Below, in pieces: positions 19,705 to 30,104 of a DNA stretch of 64,000 bases. The notes under the pieces are model-generated. The model was given only the letters and a program-made list of their open reading frames with translations. It had not been told where the DNA came from and did not search any database. Source of the DNA: Azolla caroliniana (taxonomy: Eukaryota > Polypodiophyta); contig JBHGNT010000013.1 of the NCBI GenBank assembly GCA_043228905.1, positions 9,238,001-9,302,000 on the forward strand, in the 5' to 3' direction. Both the position numbers and the translations under genes were made by a program. The first letter of the stretch is position 1. The number at the start of each line of letters is the position of its first letter.

Positions 19705-22700
19705 ATGCATAGGCAAGGAGTGAACGGGCACTTTGAAAAGGTGTGGTGGGTGGCTAATTAAAGCCTCTTTAAAAACGCACCGCATGTCAACCGACTGCTA
19801 TATTAGTACAAGACGTCCATGTGTGGGAATCGAGAAAAGGCACCACGTATGGAGAAAGAAAACCTCTGCCACGTAGAGTCCCTTTCATTTCGCGAACACA
19901 GAGTTCTAAGCGCACACAGGCGATTACGAGTGATCAGGCGAGAGCAAGCAAAACACACAGGCGCACTAATCCTACCACAACCTACCGACTTCAACGACGA
20001 CATGGAATGCATCTTAGTCTTAGAAGCGGCCAAGAAATGGCTTAAGCAACACGGCCTGGAGGGATTCTTGAGGATAGTCGAAGCACCGTCGCACGGAGAT
20101 GCGGAAAATGTCGTCAAAGACATCGACACGGAGGTCATCACCAAAGGAGCCATCTGAGCTCTGACTAGTTTACCAAAAGGGGGAATATACTCGATCGACA
20201 ACCCTTCACAAGAGTTGTTGACGAGGTATTTCGGAGAATACTCCCTGGGCATCAAGTCGTACCGCACGCAAGGCGGCGAAGACCTGTTGTTTCAGGAAAT
20301 TGCTTGTGTACGCCACGAGTATGGTCATGTATACCCCCGACCACCGGCTATGCCTAGGAATAGAGCCAATTTGATCATAGCCACCTACGAGGGAGTACAA
20401 ATGGATTGGCTGGTAATGATCACCGACGGCCTGAGCGTTGTCATCGTCTAAGTAAAAGATGGCAAAAAGATGTGGATAGCGGTAGCGCAATGGCTCACTC
20501 TGTTAGCACCACTGGTGGAGCCCATGAAACAAAGGAAGCGGGGAAGACCGACAGAATCAACCCCCAAAATAGCTTCAAAATGGCAGCAACTCATGGCTAC
20601 CCAAGCGATAGGCTGGAAGGAGGCCGACACTTCACAAAAGGCGAAGGAGTGGCCTAATCGGAAGCAGCTAGCAGAGAAGGAGGCATCGATGGACACCCCG
20701 GTTGCGCCAAACGAAACAACAAGCAAAACAGCAACTGGACAAACCGTAGGGGCAGAACCCCTTGGCGGCCTTAATCAATAGCAAGACCCTAGAGGAAGAA
20801 GAGTAGGAAGACGAGCCTACCGAGACTCTGATACATCGTCGCCACAAAGGGGAGACATCAAGTCCGATGGAGGACATTATACTGGAACCCCTCCTTGAGG
20901 AGCCGCAGCCAAGGAAGGTGTCAGAACTGGTTCAACAAGAATTGGTGATAAAGCAATTGATGCGGCAGGACATAGCAGAATTAGCGGTCCAGGACACGGT
21001 AGTATTGGTGGATCAAGAACCGGTCATTGAATTGATGGTGTCGTCGCCGCAGCAGCAATAGCCAAAACCGGAGCGGTCGCTTGACGTAACCATCCATAAT
21101 AGGCTCATGGCTAGTGAAGAAGCCATCCCACGACCAGAACCGGCACAACAACAAGGCACCGGCAGTCAATGCCTACGATGGATAGCAAAACAAGTGGCCG
21201 GGGTCATCTGCCAATTAGAAGCGGAAGAGAGAGCGCATGAAGACTGGTTGCTAGCCACAACCGAGGAATTAGATACAGCCCGGTCAAGAATCCAAAGCAT
21301 GGAGCAAGACATAGAGAAGGCCAGAATAGAAATGGCCAAGTTGCTCATAGAAGGACCACGGCAATCAGAACTAGTGGCTCCAGTAACTTTACAGAACAAT
21401 AAGACCCCGGTGACTGAAGCAGGCCCAAATACTAATAAAACGCTAGCACAAGACCTCGCCACATTACGGGAAGACATGGCAGCATAAGAAGCCTTACAAG
21501 CTAGGGAGCGAGAATTGAAAAAAGCGGCGGAGGAGGAACAAAGGAAGACGGACGACAGCCTCTGCCGAGCAGAGCAAACCTTGAGAAAAGGACATCAAGC
21601 GTATGACCGGCTGAAAGAAGAGAAAGAAAAACTCCTGCAAGAGAAAGAGAAACTCCGACGAACGGCAAAAGTAGAGATTGAGCGCCTCAAAGAGGAGCTC
21701 CGGCAACAAAAAGACCGAGAGGACCGTGCTCGCCGGCTAATCAATCAAAAGCTAAAACAAAAAACTAACAACTTCGACCGACTGCACCAGGATTATAAGC
21801 ATTTGGATGCTAATGATAAGAAATTGATTATTGAAAGTGACCGGCAGCAAGAAAAGTGCAGGGAACTCCGGGAGGAAGTTAACCAGACCGTGGCAGCCTT
21901 GGTAGAGGAACAGTCGAAGGGGGCTGAAGTAGCAAAATAACTGGCGGAAACGACGAAAGAACGGGTAGAGCTGACCCGATAGCACTCGGAGGCAACGGAG
22001 TGCGCTTCAATTGCTCTGAACAAAGTTCAGACGACCTATCATACCTAGCTCACGCACAACAAAAGCCAAGAAGTGGCAACCGTGAGCCTGACCAAACAAT
22101 TGAAGGACGAAAAATAGGCCGTGGAGACCAAGTCGAAGATGGGGCTGGGGCGAATCCGTGATCTGGTGCAGACATGGAGAGACCGGACAAAAAGACTGGT
22201 AGAAGAAAGTTTGGTTCAATGGTGATCTCAATGGGCTAAGCAGGCGGCAGAGTTACAATTGTTGCAATCGGATGCGGAGAACTGGCGAAAGAACGACGAC
22301 GATTTCTATAAATTGGACGAGGAAAACATTATTGCCATAAGGAAGGAATTGTCAGACGACTTCCTATCATTAGCTGGGGACCAATTGGCGACGGTGAGGC
22401 GATTGGTGGAGCAGTTGGACGACGACCAACTGGGTACACAACTCCAGCTCGAGCAGTATGAATGAGAACGGCGACGGCAAGAAGTGGTCCGAAGAACTGC
22501 AGCGATCAATATCAATGATGAAGAGCAGTCTTCGGAGCAGGCGCCAAATGAAGTCGGAACTGGGGGAAACCAGTCATATGTAACTCAGGAGGAGAAGACG
22601 AACATAACTCCGGAGGAGCAACCGAACATAACTCTGGAGGAGCAGCCGAAGGATGGAAACCGGCACACCGAAAACCAGCAGCAGTAGGAGCCCAACCCAA

Positions 22701-22947
22701 TAGAACCAGAACCGGAATCCTCGGGACCGGTAGAACCAGAGGGACCATTGGAACCGGAGAAACTAGAGGAGCAGGACCGGTAGAACCAGAACCAGAAGCC
22801 TCGGGACCGGTAGAACCGGAGAAACTAGAGGAGCAACAACAACAACAATAGTGGGAGCAAGAGCAGCAACCGAAGACAAAGCAGCTACCCGAGGAGCCTT
22901 TAGAACCCCTGGACCAAAGCATTCTGGACATTTTGGAAGAAGAGTAA
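19705..22947 (+). pseudogene. Accessory coiled-coil ORF of gypsy element A (degenerate)
   Basis: This is the homologue of B's accessory frame. It has conserved blocks LTRYFGEYS, a RNRANLIIATYE segment (B: KKRAGFIIAAYE), long heptad-rich charged segments at 21107-22465, then Glu/Pro-rich repeats. It ends with SILDILEEE and a stop at 22945-22947, matching SIFDIL at the end of B's frame. It is broken by many stops (for example 20156, 20449, 21059, 21485, 21938 and 22463). The start context around ATG 19705 (AGTCATCATGCATA) is the same as at B's start. The function is unknown. Confidence 0.7.
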
Positions 22948-23000
22948 AGGTTGAACCGTGGGATTCGACGTACAAGGTACTGTCCCACCGGCGTGCCATG

Positions 23001-23448
23001 TGTTGACCGGCAAAGACTTAAGAGCCGGATAGAGTCCAGAATGGGAAAGGGATAATTAATCTAGAATTATTATGATTTTGAGAAGCAAACGGACAGACCC
23101 GGAATCGGTATGCCGATCCGGATCCGGACCGGTTCGTAGCCGGTTGCCGGTTGGCACCGGTTTGTACCCAGAGCCGGTGACCTATAAAAGGACTCGATCT
23201 GTTTGTAATGAAATAGCGGATAATTAATAGAGTGTTGTTGTTTTGTATCTTAATCAATGTTAATTACCGTTCTGTGCTAAGTGTAATTCATCTTACGCGT
23301 GTATTGTGACTAATGATCTTGCCGATTAGTAACCGATTAGGGTTTCATTAATAGTTCGGTCTAAGTTTATCTCACCGCAACACCCTTTGGTGAAGTGTCT
23401 CAAGGGGACACCCTATGTTAGGGCATTTTCCAGCCCCTAGCGATAACA
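23001..23448 (+). repeat. 3' LTR of gypsy element A
   Basis: It begins TGTTGACCGG and ends GCGATAACA, with TATAAAAG at 23183-23190. It is clearly homologous to 2963-3398 but with many substitutions, so the insertion is old. The bases before it (CGTGCCATG) resemble those before B's 3' LTR (CGTGCCAAG). Confidence 0.85.
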
Positions 23449-24610
23449 AAGGTCGATTATGACGAATCGACTATGTTCATGGCCCCTTCTAGATTGATCG
23501 CCATTAGTAGGTATAGATTCGTTTACTTGCATCCGCAACCGATTTTTCATGTTCCCTCGGTTGATCATCCATGAAGACTCACATAGAGTCATCCGATACA
23601 CGGATTGGCTAGCATGCCAATGGAGACTAGACTCCTTTTTAGCTCAGGTACGTGTCGGACTTAGTGCAAGATGATTGAATTGTCGTTCAGCAATTGAATG
23701 GGAACCTCGTCGATCCCTGCTATTACGCATTCTTGCCCATTGTTGAGTCGACCTGTGTCGTCGGCTCCAGCCGAATAGTCTGAGAACCATTCGATGTTGG
23801 GGGTCATGTGAAATGTGGCACTGGAATCTAGCAGTCAAATTCGTGCACCTTGCACACTATATAGGACTTCTCCGGTCGATGAATCTTCTTGGGAGAGCAC
23901 TTCTCCTGACCGAGATTCAACATTATTGACTTGGTTGCCAGTAGGAGAATGATTCGAATCAGATTGTCCCTGTGTCCGATCTAATTGTTGATCGTTCTCC
24001 TTTCTTTTTATTGACCAATAGTCGGAAATATTATGACCAATTCTACAATGGGTGTAGAAAACACTTGACCGACTATTCCTTGGCTTCGTCTATAGTGGAT
24101 TATCTCTACTTCTCAGTTGACTCGGTCGAGTAATGGGCTTCTACCAATTCATAGTGAGAACCTGTCTGATCATTTCATCCAGATTCAAACTTGGACAGTT
24201 GTTGGCGAATGTCGTGCATAATACTTCCCAACTCGCCAACAAGCTCGAAAGGAGGGCAAGGGCTTTAACTTCTTCTTCGACGTTAATCCCTTGGGAGGAG
24301 AGCTAAAGGTGTTGATGTGGGAGGTCACTGGATCTATCTCTCTCATCTTCATATTGAATAATTGTTGAATGAGTATGAGCTTCAATGAGGAAGACTTTTT
24401 CTCATACATGGCTTGAAGTTTCTCCCACAAAGAGAATGTTGATGTCTCCTTCACCATGCTGAAATAAACGTTTTCAGCTAGGTGCATTCGAATGGTAGAT
24501 CTAATGATTTTGTCCAAATATCTCCATTCTTCAGCTGACATTGAAGCAAGTTGACTATTGTGTCGAATGGCTTCTATTTCTCGCCGGATTATCACAACTT
24601 GCGTCATTTC
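23449..24610 (-). pseudogene. Ty1/copia gag-protease relic
   Basis: The minus strand encodes a Gag segment (SAEEWRYLDKIIRSTIRMHL, then STFSLWEKLQAMYEKKSS) typical of copia UBN2-like gag. It then gives a His/Cys segment near 24040 and a protease-like DSSATFHMTP block near 23815. The N-terminus of gag is lost at the junction with 24611. Downstream integrase is missing because element A adjoins. Stops and frameshifts are present. Confidence 0.75.
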
Positions 24611-24638
24611 TGACCTCAAGTTGACCTTGAGGGGGAAT

Positions 24639-25049
24639 GTTGAGCGGACAAGCTCAACCTAATCTAGATTGGCTGAGTAAGCCGAAGTCGGATAGGTGTC
24701 TGGAACCAAGAGCCGGATCGGATTGTAACTGGTAGGCCGTTAGAGGCCCACGACTCCAGTCTAGTACATAGGCATATTTTTGGGAGTTAGTGTTTGTCGC
24801 TCAATACGAGCATTAAAGTACTTGTTAGTACTTTAGTCAATCCTTTAAGGAGTTGTATAAATAGTGTTGTCAAGCACAATTTTATGTACAAAGTGTTTAT
24901 TCAGTTTTTGAATATAGAGGTTGACTGTTGTACTCTACCACTGTCTCTCCCGCGTATTGTTTCAAGCTTTCCATTAAACCTTCATTTCTATTTTCTGTTG
25001 TTATCTGGCTGAGCTAGTTTGTCTACACTTCCACACACTAACTCTTACA
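24639..25049 (+). repeat. 5' LTR of copia element G
   Basis: 411 bp, TGTTGAGCGG...CTCTTACA, with TATAAATA at 24856-24863. A short hairpin (TTGAGC/GCTCAA) sits at its very start. Confidence 0.85.
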
Positions 25050-25143
25050 TGGTATCACAACGTGATTTTTGAGAATCCTCTATTGCCGACAATCGATGCT
25101 TACAAACAAACCCTAATACCAGGTAAAGAACAAGAAGGAATGA

Positions 25144-26239
25144 ATGGATAGAGGAATGGCTAGCTCGCTCCCGATGGAGAAGCTCGACAGAACCAACTAT
25201 GCATCTTGGTCCTACAAGATGCACCTATACCTACTCGGGCATGGTTATTGGAGTTATGTCGACAGAGCTAATGATGCAGCACCGGATGCGACACACAGGG
25301 ACTTTTCGGCTTGGGAACAAGCGCCAAGCAAGGTAATGTATTGCTTCGCATTCAGTGTCGGTGATCAGCTGCTCAGCCATATCTGGGATGCCAAGACACC
25401 AAAGGAAGCTTGGACAAACCTGAAAAGGGTTTTTGTTCCAAGCACCATGACCCGGAACTTGTAACTCAGACAGGAGTTGAGCAACATTAGGTAGAAAGAC
25501 ATGTCAGTGGTCGACTACACAACCCAGATCAAGGAGATTTGCAACTCCCTTGCCTCCATCAACGTGACCATCAAGGAGGATGAAATGGTGCAGGTTTGCC
25601 TCAGGGGCTTGGGGTCAAAGTTCGGAGCATTCCGAACGACGGTATGTATGAGGGAGAATACGTCGTCGCTTTTCGACTTACAGTTGATGCTCCTTGTAGA
25701 GGAGAACCACGCGGGTGCGTCGACGAGTATGCACACCGACAACAAGATGTTGTATATGGAGGATGAGAGACCTCATGGTCATGGTAGATGAGGCGGATCG
25801 GCGCGCAATGGAGGCGGCCGACAAGAGTAGATTCGAAGGCACAAATATGGTACCGACATCAGTACCGGACCCTTCACAAGCAGGGGGGTCAATGTGGCAT
25901 CAGGAGCTGGCAAGGGAAGACCGCAACAGACTACTGGTATTGTGGCCGAGAGGGCCATAGAGGAAGTGAGTGTTGGAAGAAAAGGGTTGATTCAGACAAA
26001 GCCACATCGAGCCGGAGAGACGCAGATAGGCGTCACTGATCACACTTCATCGGAGGCTCAAAGGGAGCTGGATGAGGACCGGCCCTCATAATGAAGCATA
26101 AGGCCAACTGAATTGGGGTATCCGACTCGAAGTCAAAAGAAGTGTGGTATGTGGACTCCGGAGCTTCAAATCACATGATGAACCACAAAGAATGGTTCTC
26201 CTTTCTTGAGAAGCCAGAGAAGCAAGTGTTGGTCGAAAC
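25144..26239 (+). pseudogene. Copia gag and protease of element G
   Basis: Gag starts MDRGMASSLPMEKLDRTNYA at 25144, with the YASWSYKMHLYL and RDFSAWEQAPSKV blocks. Stops at 25462 and 25492 split it from a second part (TTQIKEICNSLASI). Near 26150 a protease-like segment, VDSGASNHMMNHKEW, is readable. At 26240 the frame is cut by a solo LTR, and removing that LTR and one copy of the duplication restores the usual VETGDDTP context. It is inactive. Confidence 0.8.
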
Positions 26240-26615
26240 TTTCACGGATGAACAATTGGAGATAAAGAGATGGGGAAGTTGATGAGATAGGGAGATCGAG
26301 AAGTTGATGACAATGAGTAAAAGTATCTATTCCATGACTAGTGTTGATCTCCTTGATGTTAACAAGGGAGATCAACCCTTTTTATACATGTAGTGATGCA
26401 TGATAAGCATGCTCATGCCTAGTCTTACATACTATAATATCAAGCATACTAATTCTTGCATGCCAAGTCTTACATACTGAGTCTTACATACTAGGTCTTA
26501 CATATTGAGTCTTACATACCACGCTTTATACAAAGGTTTGAAGTCTAAAGTTTGTCTAGGAGAAATATATATATACAAGGGCCTAAGGTTCACATTCGAG
26601 TCGATGTTTATGATA
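26240..26615 (-). repeat. Solo LTR related to element E, inserted in element G
   Basis: It is flanked by GAAAC on both sides (26235-26239 and 26616-26620). It opens TTTCACGGA, against TGTCACGGA for element E. It carries a stem-loop (GTTGATCTCC...GGAGATCAAC) at the same place as E's hairpin, next to a minus-strand TATA (TATAAAAAG). The coding frame of G is continuous once it is removed. Confidence 0.7.
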
Positions 26616-27870
26616 GAAACTGGAGACGACACCCCACTTCCCATTGTGCATATTGGGAATGTCCCTCTGAGCCATGTAGCGCCAGAGAGGAATTATGAGG
26701 AACGTCCTGCATGTTCTAACGATCACCAATGAAGAATTATATTGGACAGCTTGTCGGCTACACAGATGCCGATTGGTCTGGAAACGCCGATGATAGCAAG
26801 TTTACATCTGGTTATGCGTTTTCACTTGGAAGCGCCGCGGTCGCCTAGAGCAGCAAAAATTTGCCGAAAGTGGCACTGTCGAGCACTGAGGTTGAGTATA
26901 GAGGAGCGGCAGTCGCAACATTCGAAGCCATTTGGCTCAAATGGCTATTAAAGGATCTGTGTGTGGAGGTGTCTGATATGATCGTGATCTATTGTGACAA
27001 CCTCGGCAACATCCAACTTGCGAAGAACCTCATCTTCCACGCCTGGACCAAGCACATTGAGGTGCACTATCATTTTGTCCGCGAGCGCGTCCTTTCATGT
27101 GAAGTCTAACTTGTTTATGTTTCGACTGATTGGCAGGCTACCGGTATCTTCACCAAACCTCTCGGCCTGGACAAGTTGCGGCAATTTTCGGGCATGCTTG
27201 GTCTCCAACACCTCGATATACCGAACTTGAGGGTGAGAGATGAAGCTGAAAAGGAGGAGAGAAATGATGATGTCTAGAAAGCTGAATCAGATGACGAATT
27301 CAATTTCGGACCGACTAAAGAAGTCAGAATGTTTGGATCGGCTAAAGAAGCCAATGACGAATGGACATGTGCAGAAACATCGGCCAAGTGGAGACTAGTT
27401 AGACACATGGGGAGCAACCACAAGGGAAAGCCGAAACTAGAGCCAACTGAACCAAGGGGTGGAAAAGCCGAGAAAGGCAAGAGAGGCGGCAGAGTCGAAG
27501 AGGACAGAGCCGACCAAGCGAAGGCAAGACCAAGACACGGGCAGATATGGTTAAGGGCCTGAAGGAGGACGAATCAGAGACAATCGATTCGGACAAGGGC
27601 TGAAATGATTCGGTCAAAATGTTCGATTCGGAGGAGCCGAATCAACTGGCCAAGTGGGCGAGAGGGCAGTCGAAGCCAACACCGACACGAAAGAGCTGAC
27701 GGGTCAAGGAGCGCCACTACTGTGACAACGAGGGAGCTGACACGGGCCAAGGGAGTAGACAAGCTGACCGAGAAGGTCAAGGTGTGCGGGACCGGATGGG
27801 TCGAGGAGCGTGAGCAAGTCGTGAAGACGCTAGGAGAAGTCGATAGCAAGGGTCAGGAAAGATAGACACG
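26616..27870 (+). pseudogene. Pre-integrase remnant, RNase H and C-terminal extension of element G
   Basis: The short pre-integrase piece (ETGDDTPLPIVHIGNVPLSH) joins directly at about 26730 to RNase H (GYTDADWSGNADDSKF, then VALSSTEVEYRGAA and HYHFVRERVL). After the usual end of RNase H (FTKPLGLDKL) the frame continues with an acidic/basic extension containing ESDDEFNFGPTKEV and DMVKGLK, broken by stops. The same extension follows RNase H in the minus-strand element at 37448-38795. Confidence 0.8.
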
Positions 27871-27903
27871 ACAATCCGACCTCAAGTTGAGCTTGAGGGG
27901 GAG

Positions 27904-28315
27904 TGTTGAGCAGACAAGCTCAACTTGATCCGGATCGGCTGAGTAAGCCGGAGCCGGATCGGTATCCGGAACCAAGATCCGGATTGGATTGTAACTGGTA
28001 GCCCGTTAGAGGCCTACGACTCTAACCTAGTACGTAGGCATATTTTCGAGAGTCAGCGTCGGTTGCTAAATACGAGCATTAAAGTACTTGACAGTACTTT
28101 AGTTAGTCCTTTAAGGACTTGTATAAATAGTGTTGTCAAGCATAGTTGTATGTACAGAGTGTTTATTCAGTTTTTGAACATAGATATTGAGCGTTCAACT
28201 CTGCCTCTGTCTCTCCTGTGTATTGTTTCAAGCTTTCCTTTAAACCTTCATTTCTGTTTTCTATTGTTATCCAACTAAGCCAATTTGTCTACGCTTCCAC
28301 ACACTAAGTCTTAGA
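27904..28315 (+). repeat. 3' LTR of copia element G
   Basis: 412 bp starting TGTTGAGCAG and ending CTTAGA (expected CTTACA). It is preceded by the purine tract CTTGAGGGGGAG. It matches the left LTR throughout with scattered changes. Confidence 0.85.
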
Positions 28316-28592
28316 GTTAGGTTATACACTTAGTGGTCAAACTTGAGAACCCACGGAGAATCTTGCTAATGCCCAACTCTCATAGTAAAACTTCATCATT
28401 AGTATCTTGATATAACAAATCCCAATTCGTGCATTGCGACTCACAAAACTCCTTGAAGGAGGAGAATGTTCTCATGAGAATATAAAACCTCATAGGTTTT
28501 GGAAATTTATAATGTATGATCATTATTGGAATATTTCATATATGGTGTTGAACACATTCACATTATTATGACACAATGCTATAGTTAATGTG
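28316..28592. other. Spacer without recognisable genes
   Basis: AT-rich sequence between two LTRs. I see no coding signal or RNA gene. Confidence 0.5.
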
Positions 28593-28970
28593 TGTTGAGC
28601 GGCAAGCTCAACCGGAGCCGGATCGGCTGAATAAGCCGGAGCCGGTAAGCGAGACGGATCGGGCGAAACGGATCGGTATGACGGTGAGCAACCGAACCGG
28701 CAAGCAGTGGAGGCCGGGTGCAATCTGTAACCGGAAGCTACTAGGTAGCTATAGTCTCGTAGTAAGTGTCAGATGCTCGTGTGAGCATTGAAGTACATGG
28801 TACTTTTGTCAGTCCCAAGAGGACTTGTATAAATAGTGCTACTTAGCACAGTGTGTAGACAGTGTCTTGAAATAATCTTGAAATTGTGTTCTGCTCTCTC
28901 TGTCACTCCTCTCTCTCTCTCTCTCTGTGTTGTTCTTTGTTTTACGCTTCCGCAAACACTCACGTTTACA
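28593..28970 (+). repeat. Solo LTR, TGTTGAGC copia family
   Basis: 378 bp, TGTTGAGCGGCAAGCTCAAC...CGTTTACA, flanked by a 5-bp duplication ATGTG (28588-28592 and 28971-28975). It shares the terminal hairpin, the GGACTTGTATAAATAGTG promoter block and the CTTCCGC 3' region with the LTRs of elements G and H. Confidence 0.82.
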
Positions 28971-28975
28971 ATGTG

Positions 28976-30104
28976 GCACCTTGTGAGATAGATATGTATG
29001 ATCTCCAATAAAAAAGGATGCATGATAGCCAAATGGTAAGCTTGTGTAAGATTGGGAGTACTATATGTTGGAAGATCTCAATGTTAAACCATTTTGCCTC
29101 AACATGTGGTTTAACATGGTAGCTCTTGCTCTACTTGTCCATGATAAAATTACTTTATCTTATTTTCCATCATGATCCACGCTTAATTTTGGCACCAACC
29201 CTTGGTAGTGGCATGGCAAGTGAGTAAACCTATTCTAATACTCTGTTAATGTGATGAGGCATTTCTATTGTTGAGACCAAGTAACATAGATAGATTTGAC
29301 TTTAGTTCTCAGTTTGTAGTAACTTCTTATTAGTTAATGCCAAGACATGAGATTTCCTCAAGTGATTTTCCATAGGTTACCACTTGAGCAGTTGTGATAG
29401 CATTTATACTAAAATGGTAGCATGTGAATTCTTTCTCACTAATGGAACATAGTTTTAAGCAACCAAAGATGCGAGGTTAATGACAAAAAAGAAGGATGAA
29501 TGATTGCATTTAACAAGTATATGGATGTTTGTGAGACTATAGGGAGGGGGGTATTTAGGGAGGTTTGTGAGACTATAGGGGGTTTGTTTGTAAATGCTTT
29601 TTTATTTTACCTTTTTAGGTCCTTTTTACTACATCCTCTCTTGTTTATTTTATGCATTTTTATTTGTTTTGAGATATTTAATTACAAAATATCATGTACC
29701 CTATTTGGATATAATTGTTACAAATTGTATCAAAAGTTCAAACTAGTTGAAGGATAAAGAAATTTGAAGTTGTGATGGCCTATGTAAATGTCAACATCCC
29801 AGAGAAGTTGCATGGTGGAATTCAATTGTTGATAGCTTTTGGTCGGTCTTGCTTGAACAAGTTCAAGTATTATATGATGAATCCTTGATGTAGATCTCTT
29901 TCACAGAAGAAAATATTAATCCAAATGGTGCCCAATTTGCCTGCATCCAAACCAGTCAAGAGTTTGTCCCCAATCCTGTTTCTGCAGACCAAAGATCCAA
30001 TGCATTGACATCCTAAATAGGCCCATCTTTCTTTTGCATGTCACTTTGCCCCTACGGCAAAACCAAGAAAGCATATTTGAAGTAAAAATAAAGTGGGCCT
30101 CAGA
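28976..30104. other. Intergenic region downstream of the PPR gene
   Basis: AT-rich, with no convincing coding region. The part next to 30105 should hold the 3' UTR of the PPR gene. I cannot place its polyadenylation site. Confidence 0.5.

Larger units (their letters stand above)
2963..23448 (+). mobile_element. Ty3/gypsy LTR retrotransposon A (degenerate, nested host)
   Basis: Two related LTRs (2963-3398 and 23001-23448) flank gag, protease, reverse transcriptase, RNase H, integrase and an extra downstream reading frame. The element is old: the LTRs differ visibly, every coding domain has stops or frameshifts, and the catalytic core of integrase is deleted. No target-site duplication is visible (flanks CTTTT and AAGGT). 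Removing the nested element B and the solo LTR leaves about 9.8 kb. The domain order PR-RT-RH-IN is that of Ty3/gypsy. Confidence 0.88.
24611..28315 (+). mobile_element. Defective Ty1/copia element G
   Basis: Two related LTRs (24639-25049 and 27904-28315) flank gag, protease, a pre-integrase remnant and RNase H. Integrase and reverse transcriptase are deleted at about 26730. The primer-binding site TGGTATCACAACG follows the left LTR, and a polypurine tract (CTTGAGGGGGAG) precedes the right one. Unusually, a polypurine tract (CTTGAGGGGGAA) also precedes the left LTR, so that LTR has internal element sequence on both sides. No target duplication is seen. Confidence 0.82.
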
